A stretch of DNA of 64,000 nucleotides from Aquibacillus albus (GCF_016908325.1 NZ_JAFBDR010000001.1:124001-188000); one strand, 5' to 3'. Shown: positions 27,645 through 37,817, counted from the stretch's first letter. Notes: a model not told the origin generated them from the sequence alone. Numbers and translations: made by a program.

Positions 27645-29097
27645 TCAAAACTTTTCACTAATTTTTGAACATAGCAGTCCTGGGCGAATCGGGCATAGTT
27701 TACCAGAATTAGATGTTCCGGAAGTTGATCTAACAAAACAAATTTCTAGTCCGTATATTCGTGAGAGTGAACCGAATTTACCAGAAGTAAGTGAACTACA
27801 AATCATTCGACATTACACAGGATTATCTCGTAGAAATTATGGTGTTGATTCGGGATTTTACCCGTTAGGCTCATGTACAATGAAGTATAATCCGAAAATT
27901 AATGAGGATATAGCAAGATTAGAGGGCTTTAGTCATATCCACCCTTATCAGGCTACAAATACGGTGCAAGGTGCATTAGAAGTGATGTATGACCTTCAGC
28001 AATCTTTAGCAGAAATTACAGGAATGGCTGAGGTATCCTTACAGCCAGCTGCTGGAGCACAAGGAGAATGGACAGGATTAATGATGATTCGAGCGTTTCA
28101 TGAGGCAAATGGTGACACGAACAGAACGAAAGTTATTGTTCCTGATTCTGCACATGGAACCAATCCCGCTTCAGCAACTGTTGCAGGATTTGAAGCGGTC
28201 ACTGTAAAAACGAATGAGCGTGGTCTGGTTGATCTGGGTGATCTAAAGAGAGTTGTTGATGAAGATACTGCTGCTTTGATGTTGACAAATCCAAACACGC
28301 TTGGGTTATTTGAAGAGCAAATACTAGAGATGGCCAGTATTGTTCATGAAGCTGGCGGGCGTCTTTATTATGATGGGGCAAACTTAAATGCAATTATGGG
28401 TTATACAAATCCAGGTGAAATGGGATTTGATGTCGTACACTTGAATTTGCACAAAACATTTACTGGTCCTCATGGTGGTGGAGGCCCAGGATCTGGTCCT
28501 GTTGGTGTAACGAAAGAGTTAGCTAAATTTTTACCAAAACCAATTCTGACGAAACAAAATAATGAATATGTGTTTGATGATAATCGTCCTCATTCAATTG
28601 GTAGAGTAAAACCATATTATGGTAATTTTGGGATAAATTTACGTGCCTATACGTATATTCGAACGATGGGGGCAGAAGGACTAAAGCAAGTTAGTGAATA
28701 TGCTGTGCTAAATGCAAATTATATGATGCGGAGTTTACAGGAAACATTTGAGTTGCCATATCCACAGCATTGTAAGCACGAGTTTGTCTTGTCAGGAAAA
28801 AAACAAAAAAAATTAGGTGTTAGAACGTTAGACATTGCGAAACGTCTACTTGATTTTGGTTATCATCCTCCAACAATTTACTTCCCATTGAATGTGGAAG
28901 AAGCACTTATGATTGAACCGACAGAGACAGAATCAAAAGAAACTTTGGATGGTTTTATTAAAACAATGTTACAAATTGCAGCTGAGGTAGAAGACAGTCC
29001 AGAGCAAGTGCAAGAAGCTCCACATCATACAGTTGTGAAGCGGATGGATGAAGCTACAGCAGCTCGAAAACCAATCTTACGTTATAAACCGGAATGA
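27637..29097 (+). CDS. gcvPB: Glycine dehydrogenase (decarboxylating) subunit 2
   Basis: The 486-residue C-terminal half of the P protein, carrying the PLP lysine in [16 protein letters not shown] (about residue 275). Other conserved text is [14 protein letters not shown] and [17 protein letters not shown] precedes ATG 27637 by five bases; the GTG at 27628 inside that RBS is not used. Last gene of the gcv operon. Confidence 0.97.
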   Translation: MANQNFSLIFEHSSPGRIGHSLPELDVPEVDLTKQISSPYIRESEPNLPEVSELQIIRHYTGLSRRNYGVDSGFYPLGSCTMKYNPKINEDIARLEGFSHIHPYQATNTVQGALEVMYDLQQSLAEITGMAEVSLQPAAGAQGEWTGLMMIRAFHEANGDTNRTKVIVPDSAHGTNPASATVAGFEAVTVKTNERGLVDLGDLKRVVDEDTAALMLTNPNTLGLFEEQILEMASIVHEAGGRLYYDGANLNAIMGYTNPGEMGFDVVHLNLHKTFTGPHGGGGPGSGPVGVTKELAKFLPKPILTKQNNEYVFDDNRPHSIGRVKPYYGNFGINLRAYTYIRTMGAEGLKQVSEYAVLNANYMMRSLQETFELPYPQHCKHEFVLSGKKQKKLGVRTLDIAKRLLDFGYHPPTIYFPLNVEEALMIEPTETESKETLDGFIKTMLQIAAEVEDSPEQVQEAPHHTVVKRMDEATAARKPILRYKPE

Positions 29098-29107
29098 TTA
29101 TAAATAA

Positions 29108-29145
29108 AGCTAAGAGCCTTTTCTCAAGAAAAGGCTCTTAGCTTA
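29108..29145 (+). terminator. Terminator after gcvPB
   Basis: A 16-bp stem (AGCTAAGAGCCTTTTC/GAAAAGGCTCTTAGCT) followed by TTATTATT. Confidence 0.8.
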
Positions 29146-29186
29146 TTATTCATAAAGACCCATTAAAAAAACAGCCAGACAAAAAG

Positions 29187-29213
29187 AGACCAAATCATTA
29201 TGCGACTTGGTCT
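29187..29213. repeat. Palindromic element near yqhL
   Basis: An imperfect palindrome (AGACCAAATCATTATGCGACTTGGTCT needs splitting: arms AGACCAA and TTGGTCT around a loop containing CATTATGCGA). A close relative lies at 60376-60401 after the aspartokinase gene. No T run follows here, so it is not a standard terminator for the plus strand. Confidence 0.45.
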
Positions 29214-29264
29214 AATAAATGGAACGTTAATTCGTATGTTTCTTCACCATTCGGAGTACTTTCA

Positions 29265-29657
29265 TTAATATTGAACTTTTTTCGCTTTAATTTTCCCATT
29301 CCATTTTTTAAATCCACCCTTTAAATGGTTTAAATCATTGTAGCCTTTTTTATTTAATAATAAAGCAGCTCTTGCGGATCTAGCTCCACTTTGACAGTAT
29401 AAATAGACAGGTTGATCTTTTCTAAGTTCATTTAGTCGTTGGCGCATTTGTGATATTGGGATATTTCTGGCTCCTAAAATGTGACCACCTTCAAACTCTT
29501 TAGGCTCTCTAACATCGATTAATTGTGCTTTACGATAACCCTCTCTAAATTGCTCTTCAGTCAACGTATTAAGGATTTTCATTTGCTTAAGATATCGAAA
29601 GACACTAAATAAAATTAGTGCAGCAATTAGTGCTAATAAAAATAGTAATTCCATCAT
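29265..29657 (-). CDS. yqhL: Membrane-anchored rhodanese-like protein (YqhL)
   Basis: A 130-residue protein with an N-terminal membrane helix (3-20) and a rhodanese domain (about 33-125). The active-site Cys is residue 88 in CQSGARSAR. It probably handles sulfane sulfur at the inner face of the membrane. GGAGG precedes a double ATG; either Met may be used. B. subtilis yqhL also follows the gcv operon. Confidence 0.9.
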   Translation of the reverse strand: MMELLFLLALIAALILFSVFRYLKQMKILNTLTEEQFREGYRKAQLIDVREPKEFEGGHILGARNIPISQMRQRLNELRKDQPVYLYCQSGARSARAALLLNKKGYNDLNHLKGGFKKWNGKIKAKKVQY

Positions 29658-29910
29658 GATTCCTCCGCTTTTTTCTTCTATTATATTATAAGATGATTAT
29701 AGCATTTTTAGTAGAGCTAAGAAAATAATTTATTAGTTAATATTACTTTTGTCGAATTTTGGCAACGTTATTGTCTATTCCAGTAAAGATGGCAAGTCTA
29801 AAAATAATCCTTTTTATTAATAATAAAGAAAACTTCCTTTTAATATCTCTTAATTTCAAAGCATATCGAAGAATATTGATGTTGACAAATTCAAAATGAC
29901 TTGTTCAATA
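29658..29910. other. Intergenic region between yqhL and the nrdJ control region
   Basis: AT-rich sequence between divergent genes. I see the RBS region of yqhL but no ORF and no cobalamin riboswitch core in this part. Confidence 0.5.
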
Positions 29911-29981
29911 TCACAATATGTAGTGTTAATTCTTATTTTTTAATACAATATATTGTTATTGATTTGTGTTTTGTGATAAAT
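29911..29981 (+). promoter_or_regulatory. Paired NrdR boxes and promoter of nrdJ
   Basis: Two 16-base sites close to the NrdR consensus (ACACWATATATWGTGT) lie at 29911-29926 (TCACAATATGTAGTGT) and 29943-29958 (ATACAATATATTGTTA). Their starts are 32 bases apart, about three helical turns, the usual NrdR spacing. The second overlaps a possible -35 (TTGTTA, 29953) with a GATAAA-like -10 at 29975. NrdR would repress when dATP is plentiful. Confidence 0.72.
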
Positions 29982-30061
29982 TAGAAAGTAAATATTCCTA
30001 GTAATATTTCAACTACAATGATTTTACATAATAGAATCTTTTTAAAGGAGAGATGTCAAAA

Positions 30062-32623
30062 ATGGGAACTATTACTGAAACCCAAATGGAGATTAATGTC
30101 GAAAAGTTAAACAAAGACATTAGTTTGTTCCCTCAGGTTCATCCTATAACGAGTGAAATGAAGGTTACTCATAAAGGAGTTTCTAGGCTCGTTATGCTTG
30201 ATCGCTACGCCTTTAAGGATACGGAGAAAACAACGTTGACTGAAGGGGATTTTGTTGTTCTTACGGTTAAGGCAGATCCCAAATTTCCAGCAAGAGGCCT
30301 AGGTTTTATTAAATCGATTGATTGGGAAAATAAAAAAGCAAATGTTCAAGTTGATAAAGAATTTGTTACAGTTTTGGATAATGAGAAGGAAATAGAGACA
30401 GGAATTATTACTCGATCCTTGGATGTCATTGAAAAACCCCTAGAAGTATTTTATGAGCAGATTGCGATGCGTAATGCTACCGGGTTAGCAGCTGTAGAAG
30501 TAACAGAAGAAAATGAACAAAAATGGTTCGAAAAATTTTACAAGGAATTATCGAACTTGAATTTCATCCCTGCTGGTAGAGTGCTTTACGGGGCAGGTTC
30601 GGGGACAGAGGTTACATACTTTAACTGTTATGTGATGCCGTTTGTAAAAGATTCGCGTGAAGGAATCTCTGATCACCGAAAACAAGTGATGGAGATTATG
30701 AGCCGTGGTGGCGGTGTTGGCACGAACGGTTCAACGTTACGGCCAAGAAATACGTTGGCACGCGGTGTGAATGGGAAATCATCTGGTTCTGTTTCTTGGT
30801 TAGATGATATTGCAAAACTGACACACCTTGTTGAACAAGGAGGTTCGCGCAGGGGTGCTCAGATGATAATGTTAGCTGATTGGCACCCTGATATCATTGA
30901 ATTTATTATCTCAAAAATGCAAAATCCAAGAATCTTAAGGTTTTTAATTGAAAATACAGAAGATGAACAAATTAAACATTTAGCAAATGAAAAATTGAAA
31001 TTTACACCTTTAACAGAAACAGAACAGGATATGTATCAAGGTATTGTTAATTACAAAAATATGCCAGGCCAAGGTGGTTTCCCGGATCGTGCAATTAAAG
31101 AAGCAGAAGAAAAACTAGCAGCAGGCGGTAATTACAGTGTGCATAATTCAGAGTTCTTAACTGGGGCGAATATTTCTGTCTGCCTTACAAAAGACTTTAT
31201 GGAAGCTGTTGAAAATGATGGTTATTATGAGTTGCGATTCCCAGATGTTGAAAATTATACAGCCGATGAGATGAAGGATTATAATGAGACGTGGCATGAA
31301 TACGGTGACGTTCGAACGTGGGAAGAACAAGGGTATAGCTTAAGAGTCTATCGTCGAGTTAAAGCAAAAGAATTATGGAATTTAATTAATATTTGTGCAA
31401 CATACTCTGCAGAACCAGGTATATTCTTCATCGATAATGCGAATGACATGACGAATGCTAAAGCGTATGGTCAGCAAGTAGTAGCAACAAACCCTTGTGG
31501 TGAACAGCCACTTGCACCTTATAGTGTTTGCAATTTGGCTGCAGTAAATTTAGCTTCAGTTGCAGATAAAGTAAACAAAAGGGTAGATTTTGAAAAATTA
31601 AAGCAAACCGTTAAAACTGGTGTAAGAATGCAAGATAACGTGATTGATGCAACACCATATTTTTTAGAAGCAAATAAAAAGCAAGCACTAGGTGAAAGAC
31701 GTGTAGGTTTAGGTGTTATGGGTTTACATGACTTGTTGATTTACTGTGAAACAGAATATGGTTCTAAAGAGGGAAATGAGTTAGTTGACCAGATTTTTGA
31801 AACAATCGCAGCAACAGCCTATAGAACTTCTATTGAATTAGCAAAAGAAAAAGGAAGTTTTCCATTCTTGGTTGGTGATACGGAAGAAGAAACAATGAAA
31901 CTGCGACAGCGTTTTGTTAACACTGGCTATATGAAAAAAATGCCAAAAGACATCCGAGAAGGTGTCTTAGCATATGGGATAAGGAACTCGCATTTATTAA
32001 CAGTTGCTCCAACTGGAAGCACAGGAACAATGGTTGGAGTTTCTACAGGATTAGAACCGTATTTTTCTTTTTCATACTACAGAAGTGGCCGATTAGGTAA
32101 GTTTATCGAAGTAAAAGCAGATATTGTTCAAGAGTATTTAGATCAACATCCGGAACAAGATCCTAATAATTTACCAAAGTGGTTTGTTACCGCAATGGAT
32201 CTTGCGCCAGAAGCCCATGCAGATACCCAATGTGTAATACAAAATTGGGTAGATAGTTCAATATCTAAAACCGTTAATGCCCCAAAGGGATATACTGTTG
32301 AACAAGTTGAAAATGTTTATCAACGTTTGTATAAAGGTGGAGCAAAGGGCGGAACAGTGTATGTTGATGGCAGCCGTGATTCACAAGTCTTAACATTAAA
32401 AGCCGAAGAAAACAGTTTTGAAGATGAGGAGAATGTGGCAGACTCACGACACAAACCACATGTTGTACTGATGGATACCGTTCAAGAACTTGAAAAAACA
32501 AATGTAACGATTGGTTCTGAAGTTGGCGATACCTGTCCGGTATGTCGTAAAGGAACAGTGGAAGATATTGGTGGATGTAACACTTGTACGAATTGTAATG
32601 CACAGTTAAAATGTGGCTTATAA
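30062..32623 (+). CDS. nrdJ: Adenosylcobalamin-dependent ribonucleotide reductase (class II)
   Basis: An 853-residue B12-dependent reductase making deoxyribonucleotides without oxygen. Conserved text includes NFIPAGRVLYGAG, FNCYVMP (active-site Cys), SRGGGVGTNGSTLRPR, the radical loop NPCGEQPLAPYSVCNL, and APTGSTGTMVGVSTGLEPYF. The C-terminus has a zinc ribbon CPVC...CNTCTNC. AAGGAG is two bases from ATG 30053 and eleven from ATG 30062, so the latter is preferred. B. subtilis has lipM at this locus instead. Confidence 0.96.
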   Translation: MGTITETQMEINVEKLNKDISLFPQVHPITSEMKVTHKGVSRLVMLDRYAFKDTEKTTLTEGDFVVLTVKADPKFPARGLGFIKSIDWENKKANVQVDKEFVTVLDNEKEIETGIITRSLDVIEKPLEVFYEQIAMRNATGLAAVEVTEENEQKWFEKFYKELSNLNFIPAGRVLYGAGSGTEVTYFNCYVMPFVKDSREGISDHRKQVMEIMSRGGGVGTNGSTLRPRNTLARGVNGKSSGSVSWLDDIAKLTHLVEQGGSRRGAQMIMLADWHPDIIEFIISKMQNPRILRFLIENTEDEQIKHLANEKLKFTPLTETEQDMYQGIVNYKNMPGQGGFPDRAIKEAEEKLAAGGNYSVHNSEFLTGANISVCLTKDFMEAVENDGYYELRFPDVENYTADEMKDYNETWHEYGDVRTWEEQGYSLRVYRRVKAKELWNLINICATYSAEPGIFFIDNANDMTNAKAYGQQVVATNPCGEQPLAPYSVCNLAAVNLASVADKVNKRVDFEKLKQTVKTGVRMQDNVIDATPYFLEANKKQALGERRVGLGVMGLHDLLIYCETEYGSKEGNELVDQIFETIAATAYRTSIELAKEKGSFPFLVGDTEEETMKLRQRFVNTGYMKKMPKDIREGVLAYGIRNSHLLTVAPTGSTGTMVGVSTGLEPYFSFSYYRSGRLGKFIEVKADIVQEYLDQHPEQDPNNLPKWFVTAMDLAPEAHADTQCVIQNWVDSSISKTVNAPKGYTVEQVENVYQRLYKGGAKGGTVYVDGSRDSQVLTLKAEENSFEDEENVADSRHKPHVVLMDTVQELEKTNVTIGSEVGDTCPVCRKGTVEDIGGCNTCTNCNAQLKCGL

Positions 32624-32784
32624 GACTAGAACAGGGCAACTTCGTTAAATTAGTTGCCCTGTTCGTAATGCATTGTTTTTAAATAATTTAAAGGACTAAT
32701 AAGGTGTATTAATTCGCTTGTTTCATGACTAAAACTGGTGTATCCTTTTATTATTGATACGTAGAAATGAATGGAGGATTATTA

Positions 32785-33204
32785 ATGCCTACACCTAGCA
32801 TGGAAGATTATATCGAACAAATTTATCTATTAATTGAGACGAAAGGGTATGCCAGAGTATCTGATATAGCTGAAGCACTTCAAGTTCATCCGTCCTCCGT
32901 TACAAAAATGGTACAAAAATTAGATAAAGATGAATACTTGAATTATGAAAAATATAGAGGGTTAATCCTTACTTCTAAAGGGAAAAAAATTGGCAAGCGC
33001 TTGGTTTATCGACATGAATTGCTTGAGCAATTTTTAGAAATAATCGGTGTAAATAAAGAGAATATTTATGAGGATGTTGAAGGAATAGAACATCATTTAA
33101 GCTGGAATTCCATTGATAGAATCGGTGATTTAGTACAATATTTTGAAGAAAATCCATCTCGAATGGAAGAACTGAAGGTACTTCAATTAAATAACGAGCA
33201 ATGA
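32785..33204 (+). CDS. mntR: Manganese transport regulator MntR
   Basis: A 139-residue DtxR-family repressor: winged helix ([20 protein letters not shown]... [12 protein letters not shown], 5-60) and dimerisation domain with metal ligands in HELLEQFL and EGIEHHLSW. It senses Mn(II) and controls manganese uptake. GGAGG precedes ATG 32785; an earlier ATG (32767) has no RBS. Same relative position in B. subtilis. Confidence 0.95.
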   Translation: MPTPSMEDYIEQIYLLIETKGYARVSDIAEALQVHPSSVTKMVQKLDKDEYLNYEKYRGLILTSKGKKIGKRLVYRHELLEQFLEIIGVNKENIYEDVEGIEHHLSWNSIDRIGDLVQYFEENPSRMEELKVLQLNNEQ

Positions 33205-33230
33205 AAAACTCGCAGCTATTGGCGAGTTTT
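33205..33230 (+). terminator. Terminator after mntR
   Basis: Stem AAAACTCGC/GCGAGTTTT, with only a short T run. Confidence 0.6.
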
Positions 33231-33244
33231 GTTCTGCAAAAAAA

Positions 33245-33280
33245 TAAAAACCGAGCATCTAAAAGGAAGCTCGGTTTTTT
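33245..33280 (-). terminator. Terminator of yqhP
   Basis: On the minus strand AAAACCGAGC pairs with GCTCGGTTTT, followed by TATTTTT. The stop codon of yqhP lies inside the loop. Confidence 0.7.
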
Positions 33281-33642
33281 CGTTTTGGTTTATTTCCTTC
33301 AATTACTCGTAAATGGGTAGGGCGCGATTTTGTGCTTCTTTTTTTATTTAGTAAAGGTGTTTGTTTCGTTGCCAACTGAGAGAAAGATTTATTTCCTTTA
33401 TGGCCTTTTTTGTACTTCATTTTTGACTGTTTTACAGCCTTTTTATATTTTTTTAAATCATTTGGACTTCGCTTACTAATAACAAAGTAGTAGATGATAC
33501 CATAAATAATGGCACCAATCGCGATCATTATCAATAAGTTGGTAATGAGTGACGCTGTGTCTGTAACCAACTGTCCAATAAATCCAATAACAGCAAGACC
33601 TATAAGCAAATAAATTAATGGGGTTAGTTTACGTCTAAACAT
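33259..33642 (-). CDS. yqhP: YqhP / SA1362-family membrane protein
   Basis: A 127-residue protein with two membrane helices (about 8-26 and 32-55) and a very basic C-terminal half (Lys/Arg-rich, 58-127). It matches the SA1362 family (YqhP) in size, topology and position. The basic tail may bind nucleic acid or phospholipid heads, which is only inference. RBS GGAGG. Confidence 0.82.
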   Translation of the reverse strand: MFRRKLTPLIYLLIGLAVIGFIGQLVTDTASLITNLLIMIAIGAIIYGIIYYFVISKRSPNDLKKYKKAVKQSKMKYKKGHKGNKSFSQLATKQTPLLNKKRSTKSRPTHLRVIEGNKPKRKNRASF

Positions 33643-34271
33643 GCCACTAAATCCTCCTTTCTCTGACTTTGTCGCCTCACCATGTTACGTTTATTATCAT
33701 GTATACCACTAAGAAACCTGTCTGATTATTTATTTTCTTTTTTTATAACTAGAAATGAAGAGATGAATAATTTCCTAGTCAAGCTTTTATACATTCGAAA
33801 GAGTTTGAAAAAGGATAAAATCTAGACATCTTCTTTCCTAGAAAGTTTCAACAATCTAACCGATAGAATTTATAGTATTGTATGAAATTTTTCATGTGAA
33901 GTGAAGGCGAAACAATAATTTTATATATTTTAGGAGCTTATTTGAATGTTAACACCTTGTTATAAAAGATTCTTTCCGTTTAAAAGGAAAATTATTCATT
34001 ATCTGATGATTTCTTCATTTTTTGTATTTTAGTTGAGAGTTAAGGGGATAGTGTAACTTTTCGTTTGTGCTTACGATTTTTACATTTTCTTCATATATTC
34101 TATTTTACTAAAAATTCACCTTTTTCACTAGCACATATAATCCATTTATTCGGAAATAATAGTAAAACAATTCTAATTAATACAGAAGTCATAATCCTTC
34201 ATAGTATTTATTATAAATATTCGGATTGAATGATAATTTTCTGGTCATTCTAATCTTGGAGGTGTCTTTAA
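33643..34271. other. Long AT-rich intergenic region
   Basis: About 630 bases between yqhP and yqhR with no supported ORF. In B. subtilis yqhQ sits here. I find no recognisable remnant, no clear riboswitch and no repeat. Only the RBS TTGGAGGTG ahead of yqhR is evident. Confidence 0.5.
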
Positions 34272-34763
34272 ATGGAAAAACAATTAGAACAAAACAAAAG
34301 AGAAAAACCAATATCCGTATTTGCAAGTGCACTATTGACGGGATTTATTGGGGGTGTCATATGGAGTTTTTTTGGGGTTGTTGCAGCCTATTTTAACTTT
34401 TCTTCTGTTTCGCCAGCATCTTTTGTATTCCGTTCATGGTTACAAACAAACTGGTCTGATGGATGGTTGGGACAATTATTATCTATTTTGGTCATTGGTT
34501 TATTGTCCATTCTTGTTGCATTGGCTTATTATCTATTATTTAAGCAACTGAAAGGAATTTGGACGAGCATTATGTTTGGTATTGCATTATGGTTTGTAGT
34601 TTTTTATTTATTACAACCAATTTTTCCGAATATAAATCATATGACTAAACTAGATAGTAATACTATAGTAACAACCCTTTGTTTATTTGGACTTTATGGA
34701 GCATTTATCGGTTATTCCATTTCGTATGAGTATCAGGATTCAGTAAGTAAAGAGAATAGTTAA
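34272..34763 (+). CDS. yqhR: YqhR family membrane protein
   Basis: A 163-residue protein with four predicted membrane helices (about 18-42, 68-92, 98-117, 133-152) and a short charged tail. It matches YqhR in size, topology and gene order (upstream of the Xaa-Pro peptidase). Function unknown. RBS GGAGGTG. Confidence 0.85.
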   Translation: MEKQLEQNKREKPISVFASALLTGFIGGVIWSFFGVVAAYFNFSSVSPASFVFRSWLQTNWSDGWLGQLLSILVIGLLSILVALAYYLLFKQLKGIWTSIMFGIALWFVVFYLLQPIFPNINHMTKLDSNTIVTTLCLFGLYGAFIGYSISYEYQDSVSKENS

Positions 34764-34886
34764 ATTGGAATTTTTGTACATTATTCAAGTATTACAAAGA
34801 CAATTATGATAAACTTAAAAAGTGTGCCCGCTAAGCATTATATGAAGAAGGATTAGGGGAGAAATGTCAACAAGCCTTTGTTTACA

Positions 34887-34908
34887 GATGGACGCAGGTC
34901 CATCTTTT
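34887..34908 (+). terminator. Hairpin upstream of pepQ
   Basis: GATGGAC-GCAG-GTCCATC followed by TTTT. It may end yqhR transcription or attenuate pepQ-efp. Confidence 0.55.
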
Positions 34909-34961
34909 AGGTTTGAATTCAGCCAATCAATGAAAAAATAGGTTTTGAAAGGATGGTTCAT

Positions 34962-36023
34962 TTGGGGAAACTTGAAAAGCTCCGTCAAATGTTAAAGGAG
35001 AAGGATTTGGATGGACTGTTAATTAGCAGTTCTTATAATCGTAGGTACATAACAGGGTTTACCGGTACGGCTGGAGTAGTCCTGATTACAGAAAATGAGT
35101 CACTGCTAATTACGGACTTTAGATACATAGAACAAGCAACAGAACAGGCAACAGAGTTTAAAATTATTGAACACAAACAACCAATCGGATTAGAGATTGC
35201 TGATCAAGTAAAAGAACTTGGAATTAATCAATTAGGCTTTGAAAAAGATGACCTAACATATGGGGTATATGAACAATATAAAAAAGAAATATCAACCGAA
35301 TTGGTTCCAACTAGTGGTATTATTGAAAAAATACGTTTAATAAAGAGTCAAGAGGAAATTAATATTTTAAAAGAAGCAGCAAAAATTGCCGATGCAGCTT
35401 TTGACCATATTCTTACTTTTATAAAGCCAGGCATAAAAGAAATTGATGTATCAAATGAGTTGGAATTCTTCATGAGAAAGCAAGGGGCAACGTCCTCTAG
35501 TTTTGATATCATTGTAGCTTCAGGTTATCGATCTGCTCTTCCTCATGGAGTTGCTTCGGAAAAAACAATTGAGTCAGGCGAACTGGTAACACTAGACTTT
35601 GGTGCATTGTACCATGGATATTGCTCAGATATCACAAGAACAGTTGCTGTTGGAAAGATTAGTGATGAACTTAACACTATCTATGATGTTGTTCTAGAAG
35701 CTCAAAAGAAGGGTATGGAAGGAATAAAGGCAGGTATTACTGCTAAGGAAGCAGATGCGTTCACGAGAGATTATATTAAAGAAAAAGGTTATGGAGAATA
35801 CTTTGGACATTCAACGGGGCACGGGATAGGATTAGAGGTGCATGAAGGTCCAGGTCTATCATTTCGTTCCAACCAATTATTAGAAGCGGGGATGGTTGTT
35901 ACAGTTGAACCAGGGATTTACGTGCCGGGAATTGGCGGATGTCGAATAGAAGATGATACGGTAGTTACACAAAATGGGAATGAAAGATTAAACCATTCAC
36001 CAAAAGAATTAATTATATTGTAG
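34962..36023 (+). CDS. yqhT: Xaa-Pro peptidase (M24 family, YqhT)
   Basis: A 353-residue metallopeptidase. The creatinase-type N-domain is followed by the pita-bread domain with metal ligands in [35 protein letters not shown] and [17 protein letters not shown]. It cleaves X-Pro bonds in peptides. TTG 34962 lies eight bases after AAAGGA; the ATG at 34953 abuts it. It is followed by efp, a pairing common in Firmicutes and fitting since EF-P helps make proline-rich proteins. Confidence 0.93.
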   Translation: MGKLEKLRQMLKEKDLDGLLISSSYNRRYITGFTGTAGVVLITENESLLITDFRYIEQATEQATEFKIIEHKQPIGLEIADQVKELGINQLGFEKDDLTYGVYEQYKKEISTELVPTSGIIEKIRLIKSQEEINILKEAAKIADAAFDHILTFIKPGIKEIDVSNELEFFMRKQGATSSSFDIIVASGYRSALPHGVASEKTIESGELVTLDFGALYHGYCSDITRTVAVGKISDELNTIYDVVLEAQKKGMEGIKAGITAKEADAFTRDYIKEKGYGEYFGHSTGHGIGLEVHEGPGLSFRSNQLLEAGMVVTVEPGIYVPGIGGCRIEDDTVVTQNGNERLNHSPKELIIL

Positions 36024-36046
36024 GGAAAGTACAAGGAGGAGTAGAA

Positions 36047-36604
36047 ATGATTTCAGTAAACGATTTTCGTACAGGTTTAACGATTGAGGTGGATAATGGG
36101 ATTTGGCAAGTGGTAGATTTTCAACATGTTAAACCTGGGAAAGGTGCTGCATTTGTTCGATCAAAATTAAGAAATTTGCGAAATGGAAGTATCCAAGAAA
36201 AAACATTCCGTGCAGGGGAAAAAGTAAATCGTGCCCATATTGAAAATAGAAAAATGCAATATTTATATTCATCTGGAGACGTGCATACGTTCATGGACAG
36301 CAATACATTTGAACAATTGGAATTACAAACAAACCAAATCGAGCGAGAATTGAAGTTTTTAAAAGAAAATATGGAAGTGAATATTATTACCTATGAAGGT
36401 GAGACGTTGGGTGTTGATTTACCTAATAACGTAGAACTTACAGTTACAGAAACTGAGCCTGGGATAAAAGGTGATACTGCTAGTGGTGGAACAAAACCTG
36501 CTACTCTAGAAACTGGTTTAATTGTTCAGGTACCGTTCTTTGTTAACGAGGGTGATGTATTGGTAATAAGTACTAGTGATGGTAAATATGTTTCTCGAGC
36601 ATAA
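36047..36604 (+). CDS. efp: Translation elongation factor P
   Basis: A 185-residue three-domain factor that rescues ribosomes stalled at polyproline. The modifiable lysine is residue 32 in [10 protein letters not shown], the site carrying 5-aminopentanol in B. subtilis. The C-terminal signature [16 protein letters not shown] is intact. RBS AAGGAGGAG. A strong terminator follows. Confidence 0.97.
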   Translation: MISVNDFRTGLTIEVDNGIWQVVDFQHVKPGKGAAFVRSKLRNLRNGSIQEKTFRAGEKVNRAHIENRKMQYLYSSGDVHTFMDSNTFEQLELQTNQIERELKFLKENMEVNIITYEGETLGVDLPNNVELTVTETEPGIKGDTASGGTKPATLETGLIVQVPFFVNEGDVLVISTSDGKYVSRA

Positions 36605-36625
36605 AAATGAATAGTAAATGATAAG

Positions 36626-36683
36626 AATGTTCTTGATACTAATCTTCTTAAAACAGAAGCTTGGTATTAAGGACATTTTTTTA
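36626..36683 (+). terminator. Terminator after efp
   Basis: A long imperfect stem (AATGTTCTTGATACTAA... / ..TTGGTATTAAGGACATT) with a T run. Confidence 0.8.
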
Positions 36684-36765
36684 TTCCATTTAAACGACAG
36701 TTTATTATGCCTGTAGAAGATAAAAAGCCACTCTATCAATTATCTATTAATTTGATATCGTGTAG

Positions 36766-36793
36766 TCATATAAGGGACAGACAAGCATACATA
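36766..36793 (+). promoter_or_regulatory. Candidate sigma-E promoter of spoIIIA operon
   Basis: TCATATA (36766-36772), 13-base spacer, CATACATA (36786-36793) fits the sigma-E pattern (ATATT-like -35, CATACA-T -10). spoIIIA is a known sigma-E operon of the mother cell. Assigned by eye. Confidence 0.55.
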
Positions 36794-36839
36794 TACATTA
36801 GAGGTGCAAAACATAGATAGGAAGAAGTGATTTCTAGCG

Positions 36840-37817
36840 ATGGAAGAAATTTTGCGTATATTTCCACCAAACCTTAAGAAAAAAATTATTCAATCACTTT
36901 CTAATCGATGGACGAGTATACAGGAAATTAGAGTTCGAATTGGACGACCTATTGAACTTATTTATGATAATCAGGAAGAATGGATATCTACCTTTATTCC
37001 ATCGGAAGGAGATGGACAATTTATTTTGAATCAGTTAAGCGAATTTTCTCTCTATCGTTTAGAAGATGAATTACGAGAAGGTTATATAACAATAGAGGGA
37101 GGACATCGTGTTGGCCTTGCTGGCAAAGTAAATACAACAAATGGTTCGGTTAAGGCAATTAAACACATCTCATCATTTAATATTCGAATTGCAAAGGAAA
37201 AGGTGGGTGTATCAAGTCAATATATCCCTTATTTATATAATAATGGTTACTTAAGTACATTGATTATCGGACCTCCCAAAACGGGTAAGACAACGATTCT
37301 AAGAGATTTAACAAGGTTAATTTCATCTGGGTGGGGGAGTGTAAAACCACTGAAAGTCGGGGTTGTGGATGAACGGTCGGAAATTGGCGGCTGTGTAAAA
37401 GGGGTTCCGCAGCATCAATTAGGGATAAGGACAGATATACTGGATGCCTGTCCGAAAGCGGAAGGATTAATGATGATGATACGCTCTATGTCACCAGATG
37501 TTCTAGTTGTAGATGAAATCGGAAGTGTTGAAGATGTTAATGCATTAATGGAAGGGTTACATGCAGGTGTCAAAATTATATGTTCAGTGCACGCAGAATC
37601 CCTTTCTGAGTTGAAAAAGCGTCCATCTTTAATGCCACTACTAGAATACAATGCTTTTCATCGGTTTATTACATTAGAAAAACACAACAAGCCTGGCAGG
37701 GTTAATGGAATTTTTAATGAAAAGGAACAAAATATTCTTAAGAAGTTGAGGTGCGCAAAAAATGAAATGGATAGGGGCACTTCTATTATTAAGCGCCACC
37801 ACTTGGGTGGGGTTTGA
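36840..37817 (+). CDS. spoIIIAA: Stage III sporulation ATPase SpoIIIAA
   Basis: A 325-residue secretion-type ATPase of the SpoIIIA-SpoIIQ channel joining mother cell and forespore. Walker A is GPPKTGKTT (about 145-153), with DERSEIGG and PDVLVVDEIG following. It starts the eight-gene spoIIIA operon. It overlaps spoIIIAB by 56 bases, making its C-terminus a little longer than in B. subtilis. Confidence 0.95.
   Translation: MEEILRIFPPNLKKKIIQSLSNRWTSIQEIRVRIGRPIELIYDNQEEWISTFIPSEGDGQFILNQLSEFSLYRLEDELREGYITIEGGHRVGLAGKVNTTNGSVKAIKHISSFNIRIAKEKVGVSSQYIPYLYNNGYLSTLIIGPPKTGKTTILRDLTRLISSGWGSVKPLKVGVVDERSEIGGCVKGVPQHQLGIRTDILDACPKAEGLMMMIRSMSPDVLVVDEIGSVEDVNALMEGLHAGVKIICSVHAESLSELKKRPSLMPLLEYNAFHRFITLEKHNKPGRVNGIFNEKEQNILKKLRCAKNEMDRGTSIIKRHHLGGV

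Noticed and set aside
29700-30050. Cobalamin riboswitch upstream of the B12-dependent reductase
   Set aside because: No B12-box-like core is visible. The region is AT-rich and better explained by NrdR boxes.
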